Below, in pieces: positions 1 through 10,407 of a stretch of 64,000 bases of DNA. The stretch spans positions 1-64,000 of the forward strand of contig QCEG01000007.1 in assembly GCA_003278535.1 (NCBI GenBank), written 5' to 3'. Below the pieces are notes generated by a model that made no database searches, was not told the DNA's origin, and saw only the letters and a program-made list of their open reading frames with translations. Both the position numbers and the translations under genes were made by a program. This DNA is from Prochlorococcus sp. AG-355-N18. GTDB lineage: Bacteria; Cyanobacteriota; Cyanobacteriia; PCC-6307; Cyanobiaceae. Position 1 is the stretch's first letter; each line of letters begins with the position of its first letter.

Positions 1-2443
1 ACTTTATATGGGTGGTGGTCCATATGCGAAAAGTGGAAATCCAACTCTTATGAATGAAAATGGAGTAAAAGAAAAATTAGGTGTTGCGCCAGAAAGAGTA
101 GTTGATCTTAAAGCCCTAACTGGTGATAGTTCTGATAATATTCCAGGTATTAAAGGGGTAGGTCCAAAAACTGCAATTAATCTACTAAAAGAGAACGACA
201 CGCTTGATGGAATCTATCAGGCTTTGGACAAGATTCTACAAAATAACGATAAAAAATATAAAGGATTCATCAAAGGTTCAGTTATAGAAAAGCTAAGAAA
301 CGATAAACATAATGCTTTTCTTTCAAGGGATTTAGCAAAAATAAATACTGAGGTGCCTTTAATTTTAAGTAACGGTTATGAATTAAAAAATATAAATCAA
401 GAACTACTTTCAGAGTCACTGAAAAAATTAGAATTATCGACACTACTTAGACAAATTAATATTTTCAATTCAACTTTTAGTAAAGGTGGTTTTGACAAAA
501 ATAATGTAGCTAAAGAGGAGGAGAAAGATCCAAAAGTCTCCAGTGAAAATGAATTAGAAAATAGTGAAAATAAAATACCTAAAATCAACGTAACTGTTGT
601 AAATGATTTCGAATTACTTGATAAATTAATCCAAAGACTAGATAAGACCAATCAAATAGTTTCTTTAGATACAGAGACCAATAGTTTAAATCCAATCGAT
701 GCGGAACTTGTTGGGATAGGACTATGTCTTGGAGAAGAAACTGATGATTTATTTTATATACCTCTTGGTCATAAAACAAAAAAAGAGACCCCCAGTCAAT
801 TATCGATTGAGGATGTTTTCTCAAAACTAATGACTTGGATAGAAGATCCAAAAAAAGAAAAGGCACTTCAAAATTCTAAATTTGACAGACAAATATTTTT
901 TAATCACGGACTTGATCTTAAAGGCGTAACCTTTGACACCTTGTTAGCAGACTATATTCTAAATAATCAGGAGAAGCATGGTTTAAGTGAAATTAGTTAT
1001 AGATTATTTGGATTTAAGCCCCCTTCATTTAAAGAAACAGTTGGGAAAAATAAAGACTTTTCATTTGTTGAAATTAATGAAGCAAGTATTTACTGCGGTT
1101 ATGATGTATTTCTAACTTTTAAGATTGTCAAAATTTTTAAAGAAAGATTTTCAAAGGGAAAAGATGAATTAATCAAATTGTTCGAAGAAATCGAGCTCCC
1201 TTTAGAGCCGGTATTGTCTCAAATGGAAATGAATGGTATAACCATCGATATTCCTTATTTAGATAAACTCTCAAAAGAACTTAAAAGTACCTTAGAAGAT
1301 ATTGAAAGTAAAGTTTATGAATTAGCAGAAGAAAATTTTAATCTATCTTCACCAAAACAACTTGGTGAGATCTTATTTGAAAAATTAAATTTGGATAAAA
1401 AGAAATCACGCAAAACAAAAACAGGATGGAGTACAGATGCAGTGGTTCTTGAGAGATTAGTCGACGAGCATGAAATAATCCAACATTTAATAAAACATAG
1501 AACTCTCAGCAAATTACTTAGTACTTATATTGATGCTCTTCCAAATCTTATTAACGAAAAGACAGGAAGAGTTCATACAAACTTTAATCAAGCTGCTACA
1601 GCGACTGGAAGACTAAGTAGTAGCAATCCAAATCTTCAAAATATTCCGGTTAGGACTGAATTTAGTAGGAGAATCAGAAAAGCATTCTTGCCTGAAAAAA
1701 ATTGGAAACTTTTATCAGCTGATTATTCTCAGATCGAATTAAGAATACTTGCTCACTTAGCGGATGAAGAAATACTAATAAATGCATTTCATAAAAATGA
1801 TGACATTCATTCTTTGACTGCAAGATTAATTTTTGAGAAAGAAGAAATTTCCTCTGATGAGAGGAGAGTCGGGAAAACAATAAATTTCGGAGTTATCTAT
1901 GGTATGGGAATAAAAAAGTTTGCCCGTTCTACAGGAGTAAGTACTCCAGAGGCAAAAGAATTCCTAATAAAATACAAAGAAAGATATTCAAAAATTTTCA
2001 AATTTCTTGAACTTCAAGAAAGGCTTGCCTTGTCAAAAGGTTATGTAAAAACAATTTTTGGTAGAAAGAGAGAATTTAAGTTTGATAAAAATGGTCTAGG
2101 AAGACTAATAGGGAAAGATCCTTATGAAATTGACCTGCAATCAGCAAGAAGAGCTGGCATGGAAGCACAGTCACTAAGAGCCGCAGCCAATGCCCCAATT
2201 CAGGGTTCAAGTGCGGATATTATTAAAATTGCAATGGTTCAACTAAATAAAAAATTCATAGAAATGAATGTTCCAGCAAAAATGCTTTTACAAGTACATG
2301 ATGAATTATTGTTTGAAGTTGAACCGGATTCTTTGGAAATTACGACGAAATTAGTAAAGAAGACTATGGAAGATTGTGTAAAATTAAATGTGCCTCTTTT
2401 AGTTGATATTGGAATTGGAGACAATTGGATGGAGACAAAATAA
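1..2443 (+). CDS. polA: DNA polymerase I (5' end outside window)
   Basis: Family A DNA polymerase for gap filling, Okazaki-fragment processing and repair. The reading frame is open to the left edge (Leu-Tyr precede the track's Met), so the true start and most of the 5'-nuclease domain are outside the window. Visible order, numbered from the Met at base 8: end of the 5'-nuclease helix-hairpin-helix (GDSSDNIPGIKGVGPKTA), a 3'-5' exonuclease domain with DTET near residue 221, NSKFD and YCGYD, so its acidic residues look intact, then the polymerase domain with motif A DYSQIELR (about 572), motif B RRVGKTINFG (about 615-625) and motif C VHDE (about 764). cysS follows after 24 bases in the same direction. 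Confidence 0.97.
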   Translation, partial: LYMGGGPYAKSGNPTLMNENGVKEKLGVAPERVVDLKALTGDSSDNIPGIKGVGPKTAINLLKENDTLDGIYQALDKILQNNDKKYKGFIKGSVIEKLRNDKHNAFLSRDLAKINTEVPLILSNGYELKNINQELLSESLKKLELSTLLRQINIFNSTFSKGGFDKNNVAKEEEKDPKVSSENELENSENKIPKINVTVVNDFELLDKLIQRLDKTNQIVSLDTETNSLNPIDAELVGIGLCLGEETDDLFYIPLGHKTKKETPSQLSIEDVFSKLMTWIEDPKKEKALQNSKFDRQIFFNHGLDLKGVTFDTLLADYILNNQEKHGLSEISYRLFGFKPPSFKETVGKNKDFSFVEINEASIYCGYDVFLTFKIVKIFKERFSKGKDELIKLFEEIELPLEPVLSQMEMNGITIDIPYLDKLSKELKSTLEDIESKVYELAEENFNLSSPKQLGEILFEKLNLDKKKSRKTKTGWSTDAVVLERLVDEHEIIQHLIKHRTLSKLLSTYIDALPNLINEKTGRVHTNFNQAATATGRLSSSNPNLQNIPVRTEFSRRIRKAFLPEKNWKLLSADYSQIELRILAHLADEEILINAFHKNDDIHSLTARLIFEKEEISSDERRVGKTINFGVIYGMGIKKFARSTGVSTPEAKEFLIKYKERYSKIFKFLELQERLALSKGYVKTIFGRKREFKFDKNGLGRLIGKDPYEIDLQSARRAGMEAQSLRAAANAPIQGSSADIIKIAMVQLNKKFIEMNVPAKMLLQVHDELLFEVEPDSLEITTKLVKKTMEDCVKLNVPLLVDIGIGDNWMETK

Positions 2444-2467
2444 AACTTATGAAATACTTAGTTTAAG

Positions 2468-3937
2468 ATGATCAAACTTTTTAATACTTTAAGCAAAAAA
2501 GTTGAGGTTTTTAAGCCTATTGATGATGTAGTAAAAATTTATTGTTGTGGGGTAACTGTTTATGATTTATGTCATCTTGGTCATGCCAGAAGTTATATAG
2601 CTTGGGATGTATTGAGAAGATTTTTAATTTATAGTGATTTCAAAGTGAAGTATGTTCAAAATTTTACAGATATTGATGACAAGATCTTAAAAAGAGCGAA
2701 AGAAGAAAGCAGTTCAATGAAGGAAGTATCTGAAAAAAATATTATTGAATTTCATAAAGATATGGATTCTTTAGGGATAATGCGACCGGATAGTATGCCA
2801 AGAGCAACTAATCATATATGCAATATCTGCTCCTTCATAACAATCCTCGAGGACAAAGGTTATGCATACTCTAGAGATGGGGATGTTTATTATTCTGTTT
2901 TTAAAAATAAAAATTATGGAAAGCTAAGTAATCAAAATATACAAGAACAAAATATCAATCAGCAAGGAAGAATGGCTAATGAGGAAAATAGTAAAAAACT
3001 TAATCCGCAAGATTTTGCACTATGGAAAAAAGCCAAAGATGATGAACCATTTTTTGATTCGCCATGGGGTAAAGGTAGACCAGGATGGCATATTGAATGT
3101 TCGGCGATGGTTAAAGATGAATTAGGAGATACTATTGATATCCATTTAGGTGGTTCTGATTTGATTTTTCCTCATCATGAGAATGAAATCGCCCAATCTG
3201 AAGCGGCCAATGGCAAAAAGCTTGCAAACTATTGGTTACACAATGGGATGGTCAATGTAAATGGACAAAAGATGAGTAAATCCCTTAAAAATTTTAAAAC
3301 TATCAGAGAGCTAATTAAGTCAGGTATAAGCCCTATGACTTTGCGATATTTTGTTATGACTGTGAATTATAGAAAACCACTCGATTTTACTGAAGAAGCT
3401 TTAAGGAGTGCTTCAGAAGCTTGGAAAAACATTAATGCAGCCCTTTCTTTTATGGACCTTACAAAAGGTGCTTTTAGATCTATTGAAAAAAATGAATCTC
3501 TCGAAGAAGAATATAAAGAAAAAATAAATTTTGAAATATCTCAAAAAAAGCTAAAATTTTCTGAGGCTCTGGGAAATGACCTTAATACAGCTGGCGCTAT
3601 TGCAATTATTTACGATTTGGCGAAACCATTAAAAAACTTTTTAAACCAATTTCAAAGGGTTGAAGGTTTTAAAATAGACCTAAATGAAAAATTCTTTCTA
3701 CTTGAGAATTTTAAAACTCTTGAAAAATTGACCGAGGTACTTGGTCTTAAAAAAGAGGTTTTAGTAAAAGAAAGTAAAATAAAAGAAGATGAAATATCAT
3801 CGCTTATTGATGAAAGATTGAAAGCAAAAATGGAAAAGAATTATGCGAAGGCTGATGAAATCAGGAATTTGTTAAAAGAAAAAGGTATTGAACTTATTGA
3901 TCAATCAAAGGAAATAACAACATGGATAAGGGTCTAA
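2468..3937 (+). CDS. cysS: Cysteinyl-tRNA synthetase
   Basis: Class I aminoacyl-tRNA synthetase charging tRNA-Cys with cysteine. At 489 aa it has normal length. The HIGH-type signature reads HLGH at residues 36-39 and the KMSKS loop reads KMSKS at about 268-272. Zinc-site features are present: the Cys in CGVTVYD, Cys in WHIECSAM and the HHENE segment. The ATG start follows polA closely. Nothing is unusual; the C-terminal helical anticodon-binding part is present. Confidence 0.97.
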   Translation: MIKLFNTLSKKVEVFKPIDDVVKIYCCGVTVYDLCHLGHARSYIAWDVLRRFLIYSDFKVKYVQNFTDIDDKILKRAKEESSSMKEVSEKNIIEFHKDMDSLGIMRPDSMPRATNHICNICSFITILEDKGYAYSRDGDVYYSVFKNKNYGKLSNQNIQEQNINQQGRMANEENSKKLNPQDFALWKKAKDDEPFFDSPWGKGRPGWHIECSAMVKDELGDTIDIHLGGSDLIFPHHENEIAQSEAANGKKLANYWLHNGMVNVNGQKMSKSLKNFKTIRELIKSGISPMTLRYFVMTVNYRKPLDFTEEALRSASEAWKNINAALSFMDLTKGAFRSIEKNESLEEEYKEKINFEISQKKLKFSEALGNDLNTAGAIAIIYDLAKPLKNFLNQFQRVEGFKIDLNEKFFLLENFKTLEKLTEVLGLKKEVLVKESKIKEDEISSLIDERLKAKMEKNYAKADEIRNLLKEKGIELIDQSKEITTWIRV

Positions 3938-4019
3938 ATTTTAAGAAAAAAACCAATTTGAAATTTTTGTTTTTTAAATACACCTTTAAATGGGAAGATA
4001 TTAGAAATTTCAGAGAAAA

Positions 4020-5249
4020 TTGAAATACATTACTGTTCTTGGTTCTACTGGTTCAATAGGGACTCAAACTCTCGAAATAGCTAGTGAACAGCCTGATAAG
4101 TTTAAAGCCGTAGCTCTTTCTGCAGGAAGAAATATTAATTTATTAACTAAACAAGTTAAAACACATAAACCAGAAGTAGTTGCAATTGAGGATGAAAGTC
4201 TTGTAGAAGATTTAAAAGATAATATTAATAACTTAGATTTGGATGATGCTCCCTTGGTTTTAGGTGGAAGGCAGGGGATTAACGTAGTTGCAGCATGGGA
4301 TAAGGCAGATACTGTTGTAACAGGGATAGTAGGCTGTGCAGGCTTAATTCCAACAATGTCAGCAATTAATGCGGGGAAAAATATTGCACTTGCTAACAAA
4401 GAAACTTTAATTGCGGCAGGCCCAATTGTTATTCCTGCATTAAAGAAAAATAATAGTAGGCTTTTACCTGCTGATTCAGAACACTCTGCTATCTTTCAAT
4501 GTTTACAAGGATTACCTAATTATGAAAATGCAGATTTTTCAACAGGAGAGATGCCTAAAGGTTTAAAAGCCATACACTTAACAGCTTCTGGTGGTGCTTT
4601 CAGAGATTGGGCCGTTGAGGATTTAAAGCATGTCACAGTGGAAGATGCGACTTCACATCCTAATTGGGATATGGGTAAAAAAATAACTGTAGATTCTGCA
4701 ACCCTTATGAATAAAGGATTAGAAGTTATAGAAGCTCATTATTTATTTGGGACCTCTTACGAAAATATCGAAATAGTTATCCACCCTCAAAGTATTATTC
4801 ATTCAATGATTGAGATGGAAGATTCTTCAGTTTTAGCTCAATTAGGTTGGCCAGATATGAAACTACCCATTTTATATGCGATGAGTTGGCCCGAAAGATT
4901 TAAAACAAATTGGAAAAGATTAAACCTAAGTGAAATTGGAAAATTAACTTTTAAAGAGCCAGACGAGTTTAAATATCCATGCATGGGACTTGCCTATGCT
5001 GCAGGAAAATCTTCTGGGACTATGCCTGCAGTCTTAAATGCTTCTAATGAAATGGCTGTTGAACAATTCCTCAAAGAAAAAATTTCTTTTCAAGAAATTC
5101 CAACATTTATAAGTAAAGCTTGTGAATCACATATGGAGAATTTGAATTTGAGTCCCGAATTGGAGGATATTCTTGAAGTAGACAATTGGGCCAGACTTTT
5201 TGTTAAGCAAGAAATTAAAAAAGGGAAAAAATACGTAAGTATTGGATAA
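4020..5249 (+). CDS. dxr: 1-deoxy-D-xylulose 5-phosphate reductoisomerase
   Basis: Catalyses the first committed MEP-pathway step, DXP to 2-C-methyl-D-erythritol 4-phosphate with NADPH, feeding carotenoid, phytol and quinone synthesis. The dinucleotide-binding motif GSTGSIG sits at residues 8-14. The catalytic region includes [31 protein letters not shown] and a C-terminal helical domain. The start is TTG, chosen because the first beta strand (MKYITVLG) begins there and no closer ATG exists. The next gene starts 2 bases after its stop, so the two are probably co-transcribed. Confidence 0.96.
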   Translation: MKYITVLGSTGSIGTQTLEIASEQPDKFKAVALSAGRNINLLTKQVKTHKPEVVAIEDESLVEDLKDNINNLDLDDAPLVLGGRQGINVVAAWDKADTVVTGIVGCAGLIPTMSAINAGKNIALANKETLIAAGPIVIPALKKNNSRLLPADSEHSAIFQCLQGLPNYENADFSTGEMPKGLKAIHLTASGGAFRDWAVEDLKHVTVEDATSHPNWDMGKKITVDSATLMNKGLEVIEAHYLFGTSYENIEIVIHPQSIIHSMIEMEDSSVLAQLGWPDMKLPILYAMSWPERFKTNWKRLNLSEIGKLTFKEPDEFKYPCMGLAYAAGKSSGTMPAVLNASNEMAVEQFLKEKISFQEIPTFISKACESHMENLNLSPELEDILEVDNWARLFVKQEIKKGKKYVSIG

Positions 5250-5251
5250 AA

Positions 5252-5596
5252 GTGAATATAAAAAAACATCTTCTACTATGCGCAACACCCACAAAACAGA
5301 AATGCTTTAAGAGCAATGAAGGTCAAAAAGCATGGGAATGCCTGAAAAAGACTTTAAAAAAATTTGAGAATGATCCCTCTACAAAAAACGTTCATATATT
5401 AAGATCAAAAGCTGACTGTTTAAAGATATGTAAGAACGGCCCAATTCTTCTTATTTGGCCTGATGGTATTTGGTATGAGAAAGTTTCTCCAGAAAAAATT
5501 TCTGAAATTTTTACCTCACATATTATTAACGGTAAGCCAATAGAAAAATGGATTTTCAAAAAAACACCATTTTTAAATAGTCCTAGATATTCATAA
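5252..5596 (+). CDS. Thioredoxin-like [2Fe-2S] ferredoxin family protein
   Basis: A 114-aa protein resembling the thioredoxin-fold (2Fe-2S) ferredoxins often found in cyanobacteria. Four cysteines fit the family: Cys in LLLCATP, Cys in KQKCF, Cys in ADCLKIC and the following Cys. The end of the domain carries the typical GPxLxIWPDGxWY pattern. The start is GTG, 2 bases after dxr, suggesting translational coupling. The 3' end overlaps the convergent hydrolase gene by 14 bases. Its redox partner is unknown; the family assignment is from motif pattern. Confidence 0.82.
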   Translation: MNIKKHLLLCATPTKQKCFKSNEGQKAWECLKKTLKKFENDPSTKNVHILRSKADCLKICKNGPILLIWPDGIWYEKVSPEKISEIFTSHIINGKPIEKWIFKKTPFLNSPRYS

Positions 5597-6671
5597 ACCA
5601 GTTCTTTACGACTTCGTCTGACCAGCAGCCATTAATCGAATGAAAACCATTATGACCTCCTTTTTCAGTTATAAAAATAGTGAATTTATCAATAGATTCT
5701 TTTCTTAAATTCAAAGTATCCCTATATGGAACCCAGGGATCATCCTTGGCATGAATAAAAAGCATTGGAGGTAACTTTTTTATTGAGTTTTGGATTCTAA
5801 ATATTGGAGAAGCTTTAATATAATAATCCTCTAAAGAATTAAATCCCCAACTAGGAGCTGTAAATTTCTGATCAAATTCTCTTATACTTTTTAAATTTCT
5901 AATTTTGATTCTTAATTTCGCGTTATCAAGGAGTTTGCCTTCATCATTAAATCCCTCCCATAACTGATTTTTTAAGCGGTGAAGTAACCATTTTTGGTAG
6001 ATAGAATTTCTAGGTTTTTCAATACAGAGACTGCATGAAGATAAATCTAAAGGGGTACTCACGCAGGCAAGGCCATCTAAAAGTTTTTCTTCTTTGCTTT
6101 CATCGTAATCTAGGCAGGCATTTAAAAGAATTGTTCCGCCTAAAGATAATCCAACGCCGTAAATTGGAAGATTATTATTCCTTTTCATAAGATCTTTGAA
6201 CTCTAAATTAATTAATTTTTTAAAATAATTAATTGCTGAAATAACATCGCTGGAGCATCTAGCACAATAATTTCCTTTAGCTAAATATCTCGCAGATCCA
6301 GATCCTCTTAGATTTAATTTAAGAACTCCAAAACCATTATTTGCTAATTTCCTAGAGATCCTTCTTAAACCAAACCGTTTAGTTGATCCCCCTAAACCAT
6401 GTGTAACTATTACAAAACCCCTAAGTGAGTTTAAGTTTTCAGGTAATTCTAAAAACCCTAGAAGATAATCAAATTCAAATTTTTTAGAAAGAATTTTATT
6501 AATAGGAAAGAATATTTTTTTATTTTTTTTTGATTTGCCAAAATCAATAACAAAAGTATCTCTCAAAGTTTGTAAATCGCCACCTATCCAAGGTAAGACT
6601 TCTCTAAATGGCTTATTTTTTAAGTAATCTGAAAAACTAATAGATATACTATTATTTCTCCCCAACTCCAA
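5583..6671 (-). CDS. Alpha/beta hydrolase, YheT-like
   Basis: A 362-aa predicted alpha/beta-fold hydrolase of the YheT/COG0429 type. The oxyanion region reads VTHGLGGSTKR, the nucleophile elbow is GLSLGG, the acid region AKDDPWVP and the histidine region GGHNGFHS, so the catalytic triad looks complete. The substrate is unknown; relatives are described as putative lipid or aryl esterases. The 5' end overlaps pntB by 20 bases in the same direction, so it is probably the last gene of the pnt operon. There is no signal peptide. Confidence 0.85.
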   Translation of the reverse strand: MELGRNNSISISFSDYLKNKPFREVLPWIGGDLQTLRDTFVIDFGKSKKNKKIFFPINKILSKKFEFDYLLGFLELPENLNSLRGFVIVTHGLGGSTKRFGLRRISRKLANNGFGVLKLNLRGSGSARYLAKGNYCARCSSDVISAINYFKKLINLEFKDLMKRNNNLPIYGVGLSLGGTILLNACLDYDESKEEKLLDGLACVSTPLDLSSCSLCIEKPRNSIYQKWLLHRLKNQLWEGFNDEGKLLDNAKLRIKIRNLKSIREFDQKFTAPSWGFNSLEDYYIKASPIFRIQNSIKKLPPMLFIHAKDDPWVPYRDTLNLRKESIDKFTIFITEKGGHNGFHSINGCWSDEVVKNWFMNI

Positions 6672-8091
6672 GATCCTTTAATTCTCCAATCAAATCATTA
6701 AGTACCTTTTTTGCATCACCAAATACCATAGAGGTATTTGGCAGATCAAATAAGTCATTTTTTATTCCAGAGTAACCTGCACTCATACCACGTTTAATTA
6801 CAAATACTGTTCTTGCTTCCTGCACATCAAGAACTGGCATGCCATATAAAGGAGAAGAGCTATCATTTTTAGCTTGAGGATTAACCACATCATTTGCTCC
6901 TAAAACTAAAACAACATCCGTTGCTGGAAAATCAGGATTTACAACATCCATCTCTTTAAGTTGTTCGTAAGGAACATCTGCTTCTGCTAAAAGTACATTC
7001 ATATGTCCAGGCATCCTCCCTGCTACAGGATGAATTGCGTAAACAACTTCAATACCATTTTGCTCTAGTTTTTTTGTCACTTCCCTTAAGGTATGTTGAG
7101 CTTGAGCTACCGCTAGACCATAACCAGGAACAATAATTACCTTGTTGGCTGCCTCTAAAGTCAATGCACATTCTTCAACACTGCAAGAAGTTATATTTGT
7201 ATATTCTCCTGAACCAGAAGAGGCAGTACTTTGTGCAGATAAAGATCCTCCAAAAAGAACTGAGACCAATGATCTATTCATACCCTTGCACATTACCTGA
7301 GTAAGTATTAGACCTGCTGCTCCAACCATTGCTCCTGCTACTATCAAAAGCTGACTATCTACAACGAAACCTGCTGCTGCTGCCGCAATCCCTGAATAGC
7401 TATTTAATAAAGATATAACGACTGGCATATCAGCTCCACCAATTGGCAAAGTAACTCCAATACCTAATAAAGAAGAAACTATAACTAAAAGCCAAATAGA
7501 ACTTGTATTACCGTTTATCAAATCAAAAAAGGCTATCAAAGAAGCAACTGCAAAAACAATATTTACAAAATGTCTAACTTTACTCTGAGTCCATCCAGGA
7601 GTTGACAACCAACCCTGTAACTTTGCCATCGCCACAATTGAACCTGTAAAAGTTATGGCACCAACGAATATAGAAACAGATATTGAAACTTCGTTAATCA
7701 GTGACTTAAAAAAATCAAAATTTTCTTGGCCACCAGATATAGGGAAAATAGCTACTCCTAAGGCCACTAAAAGTGATGACATTCCTCCACAACCATTGAA
7801 CAATGCCACTGTTTCAGGCATGGAGGTCATAGGTACTTTTTTTGCAAGAATTGCTCCGAATAAACTACCTATGATTGTTCCAATTATTATCCAAATCCAA
7901 GACTGAATAGCAATTTCAGAAGTGCCTAAATAATAAGAAAGTAATCCTACTGCTGATAGCGACATTGCAAATGCAGCTAATCTATTGGCATCCCTTGCTG
8001 ATTTTACTTTTGACAATCCTTTTATTCCCAAAGCCAGTAAAAGTACTGCTAGAAGATCAATAACGAATTTTATGATTACAGGTAGATTCAT
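6652..8091 (-). CDS. pntB: NAD(P) transhydrogenase subunit beta
   Basis: Membrane subunit of the proton-translocating transhydrogenase, which uses proton-motive force to reduce NADP+ with NADH. The N-terminal ~280 residues form several transmembrane helices. The C-terminal ~190 residues form the NADP(H)-binding dIII domain, with VPGYGLAVAQAQH, HPVAGRMPGHMNVLLAEA and LVLGANDVVNP all recognisable. Its length (479 aa) is typical. It lies directly downstream of the two pntA parts with an 8-base gap, in the order pntA1-pntA2-pntB. Confidence 0.97.
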   Translation of the reverse strand: MNLPVIIKFVIDLLAVLLLALGIKGLSKVKSARDANRLAAFAMSLSAVGLLSYYLGTSEIAIQSWIWIIIGTIIGSLFGAILAKKVPMTSMPETVALFNGCGGMSSLLVALGVAIFPISGGQENFDFFKSLINEVSISVSIFVGAITFTGSIVAMAKLQGWLSTPGWTQSKVRHFVNIVFAVASLIAFFDLINGNTSSIWLLVIVSSLLGIGVTLPIGGADMPVVISLLNSYSGIAAAAAGFVVDSQLLIVAGAMVGAAGLILTQVMCKGMNRSLVSVLFGGSLSAQSTASSGSGEYTNITSCSVEECALTLEAANKVIIVPGYGLAVAQAQHTLREVTKKLEQNGIEVVYAIHPVAGRMPGHMNVLLAEADVPYEQLKEMDVVNPDFPATDVVLVLGANDVVNPQAKNDSSSPLYGMPVLDVQEARTVFVIKRGMSAGYSGIKNDLFDLPNTSMVFGDAKKVLNDLIGELKDLGVGEK

Positions 8092-8099
8092 GTTAAAAA

Positions 8100-8393
8100 T
8101 TACTTCTTATTTGATGGTTTACGACTAAACATCGCGAGCATTCGATCGGTTACAAAGAAACCGCCTACAACGTTGAAAAGAGCAAATCCGAGAGAAACTG
8201 AACCAATGATTAAAAGTGGTACGTTACCTTCTGCTTTTACAATTAAAGTCAAGGCTGCAAGCATTGTTATTCCTGAAATTGCATTTGCTCCGCTCATTAG
8301 AGGTGTGTGAAGAGTGGGAGGAACTTTTCCAATTAACTCGAGGCCTAGTAAACTTCCTAGTAAAAGAACCCAAAGAAGACTTATAAAAGACAT
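8100..8393 (-). CDS. pntA2: NAD(P) transhydrogenase subunit alpha part 2 (membrane)
   Basis: A 97-aa membrane piece of transhydrogenase subunit alpha. In E. coli PntA this segment is fused to the NAD-binding domain; here it is a separate gene, as in many cyanobacteria and alphaproteobacteria. Three hydrophobic helices are visible (about 3-20, 37-55 and 60-83). The segment HTPLMSGANAISG is characteristic of the family. It sits between pntA1 (12-base gap) and pntB (8-base gap). Confidence 0.95.
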   Translation of the reverse strand: MSFISLLWVLLLGSLLGLELIGKVPPTLHTPLMSGANAISGITMLAALTLIVKAEGNVPLLIIGSVSLGFALFNVVGGFFVTDRMLAMFSRKPSNKK

Positions 8394-8405
8394 AATTTTA
8401 AAACC

Positions 8406-9557
8406 TCAATTTTCAAAAACTTTATTTTGAAGAACAACTCCTTCATCGCTTAATAAACATCCAGAAATGAGTTCATCCTCTTTATCTAATTTAATTACAC
8501 CATCTTTTATAAATGGTGTAATCAAAGATGTTAAGTTCTTAGCATAAAGTGAACTTGCATCATAAGGAACTGAAGAGGGTAATTCGCCCGCACCTATAAG
8601 TTTTACCCCATCTTTGATAATAGTTTCATTAGATTTTGTTCCTTCGCAGTTCCCTCCCTGAGAAACTGCTAAATCAATAACTACTGCACCAGGCCTCATT
8701 TTTTCAATCATTGGAGAGTCTATTAAAACAGGGGCCTTTTTACCAAGAACTTGCGCAGTACAAATAGCAACATCAGCTTCAGATAAATATTTAGTTAAAG
8801 TTGCCTTCTGTTTTGAGAGGAATTGGGGTGTTACAGCTTTTGCATAACCTCCTGCCTCTCCCGGCTTTTCCTCAACTTCAGGAAGTTCTATAAATCTTGC
8901 TCCGAGGGACTCTACTTGTTCTTTAACAGCAGGTCTAATATCAGATACAAATACTATTGCTCCAAGTCTTTTCGCCGTAGCAACTGCCTGCAATCCTGCA
9001 ACGCCTCCACCAAGAACCACCACTTTTGCAGGTTGGACTGTCCCTGCTGCAGTCATAAGCATTGGGAAATATCTATCTAACTCACTTGCAGCCAAAAGAA
9101 CTGCTTTATATCCAGCAATATTGGCCTGTGAAGAAAGAACATCAGAAGATTGAGCTCTACTAATCCTCGGAAGCAACTCTAGTGATAAAGCCGAAATCTT
9201 TTTACTATTTATAATCCTAAGAAGCTCCTTATTACCATATGGGTTAAGAAGACCAAGAAGAACAGCACCTTTCTTTAACTTAGTTAAATTATCCTCAGAT
9301 GGAGTTTGAACACAAAATATTAAATCAGCTTCACCCCAAATTTTTTGATCTAAGTTGTTTATTATTGTTCCGCCCGATTCTTCATATGATAAGTCACTAA
9401 ATCCTGATAATTTTCCTGCTGAACTTTCAATATAAACATCACATCCAAGGCTTTTTAATTTCTTTACCGCTTCTGGTGTGGCTGAAACTCTCCTTTCACC
9501 AGAGCTTGTTTCAGAAGGAATAAGTATCTTTGTCAATTTATTTATTTTTTTAAACAT
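8406..9557 (-). CDS. pntA1: NAD(P) transhydrogenase subunit alpha part 1 (NAD-binding)
   Basis: Soluble NAD(H)-binding dI domain of the transhydrogenase, 383 aa, resembling alanine dehydrogenase. The N-terminal half has IPSETSSGERRVSATP; the nucleotide-binding half has VVLGGGVAGLQAVATAKRLGA; the family motif RPAVKEQVESLGA follows. It is the first gene of the minus-strand pnt operon. The 117-base gap to the divergent gene at 9675 should hold promoters for both directions. Confidence 0.96.
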   Translation of the reverse strand: MFKKINKLTKILIPSETSSGERRVSATPEAVKKLKSLGCDVYIESSAGKLSGFSDLSYEESGGTIINNLDQKIWGEADLIFCVQTPSEDNLTKLKKGAVLLGLLNPYGNKELLRIINSKKISALSLELLPRISRAQSSDVLSSQANIAGYKAVLLAASELDRYFPMLMTAAGTVQPAKVVVLGGGVAGLQAVATAKRLGAIVFVSDIRPAVKEQVESLGARFIELPEVEEKPGEAGGYAKAVTPQFLSKQKATLTKYLSEADVAICTAQVLGKKAPVLIDSPMIEKMRPGAVVIDLAVSQGGNCEGTKSNETIIKDGVKLIGAGELPSSVPYDASSLYAKNLTSLITPFIKDGVIKLDKEDELISGCLLSDEGVVLQNKVFEN

Positions 9558-9674
9558 ACTAAATATAAATTGAAGAAAGTCAAAAGTCTTGGGTTTTTGT
9601 TAAAAATATATTTTATGTATTTTCTTTTCTATAAAAAATAGCTATCTAGAATATATAGGTACTAAATAATCCTA

Positions 9675-10253
9675 ATGAGTATAAAAGCAATCGAATGTCC
9701 TGATGGAGTATGTCACAGTCATCATGGTGGTCATGCTGTTCCAAGGCAAGCTATGCAGAAAAACCTAGAAAAGCATGGTAAAGACTGGTGCGAGAAATTA
9801 GCAGAGAGAATTTATGAAATGTCAGTTGATACTTATTCACAGACAGTCATGCCCAGTCTACACTCGGCAGGTTGGCAAAGAAGACATTTAGATTGGGAAT
9901 TTAAGCTGACAGAAAATGATTCTGAACCCGATGAAGCTCTTGTTGAAGGAATTATTAATGCCACAGAAAGCTTTCTAAGGAGTAGTGAGGTGCACCGATT
10001 ATTTATTCAGGAATTAGTCCAGGGCACATTTGAAGAAGCAAATGACAAAAAAATAATTTCTAAAGCAATAAAATCTATCATTGAAGAAGAAATTGTTTGC
10101 TCACTAAGAGAAAAGAAAGAAACTCTTTTAAAGAAAATATCCGCAAAATTAATATCAGAAGAAAAAGTTAGCGAGGAACTTGCAATAAATTCAGCTAAAG
10201 AGGGTTTTGAGGAAGTTGAAAGGCTACTTGCAAATCATAGCGAGGCCGTTTAA
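9675..10253 (+). CDS. Conserved hypothetical protein with His-rich N-terminus
   Basis: I do not recognise a functional family. The 192-aa protein looks soluble and acidic, largely helical, with no signal peptide or membrane segment. The N-terminus carries a Cys/His cluster (CPDGVCHSHHGGH) that could bind a metal; this is inference only. A Trp-rich middle (HSAGWQRRHLDWEF) is followed by a charged helical tail. It is transcribed divergently from pntA1. Codon and base usage match neighbours, so it is probably a lineage core gene. Confidence 0.75.
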   Translation: MSIKAIECPDGVCHSHHGGHAVPRQAMQKNLEKHGKDWCEKLAERIYEMSVDTYSQTVMPSLHSAGWQRRHLDWEFKLTENDSEPDEALVEGIINATESFLRSSEVHRLFIQELVQGTFEEANDKKIISKAIKSIIEEEIVCSLREKKETLLKKISAKLISEEKVSEELAINSAKEGFEEVERLLANHSEAV

Positions 10254-10407
10254 CCCTAATTCTTTATATTTTCTTTATATTGCTTTAAAAAATTGGCTCA
10301 AATATAAATTAAAGATTAAATTATTGTTTGGAAGTACAAAGTTGTAACTTATTAGACAATACATAAGTTCTCTGATGTGTTTATCTATATACAACTTAAA
10401 ACTTTCA

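Noticed and set aside
585-866. Minus-strand ORF within polA, and the similar ORFs 397..651, 1315..1512, 1674..1880, 2239..2424
   Set aside because: All lie inside the conserved polA frame and have low-complexity composition.
8823-9080. Plus-strand ORF opposite pntA1
   Set aside because: Cys/Ser/Phe-rich shadow translation of a conserved gene.
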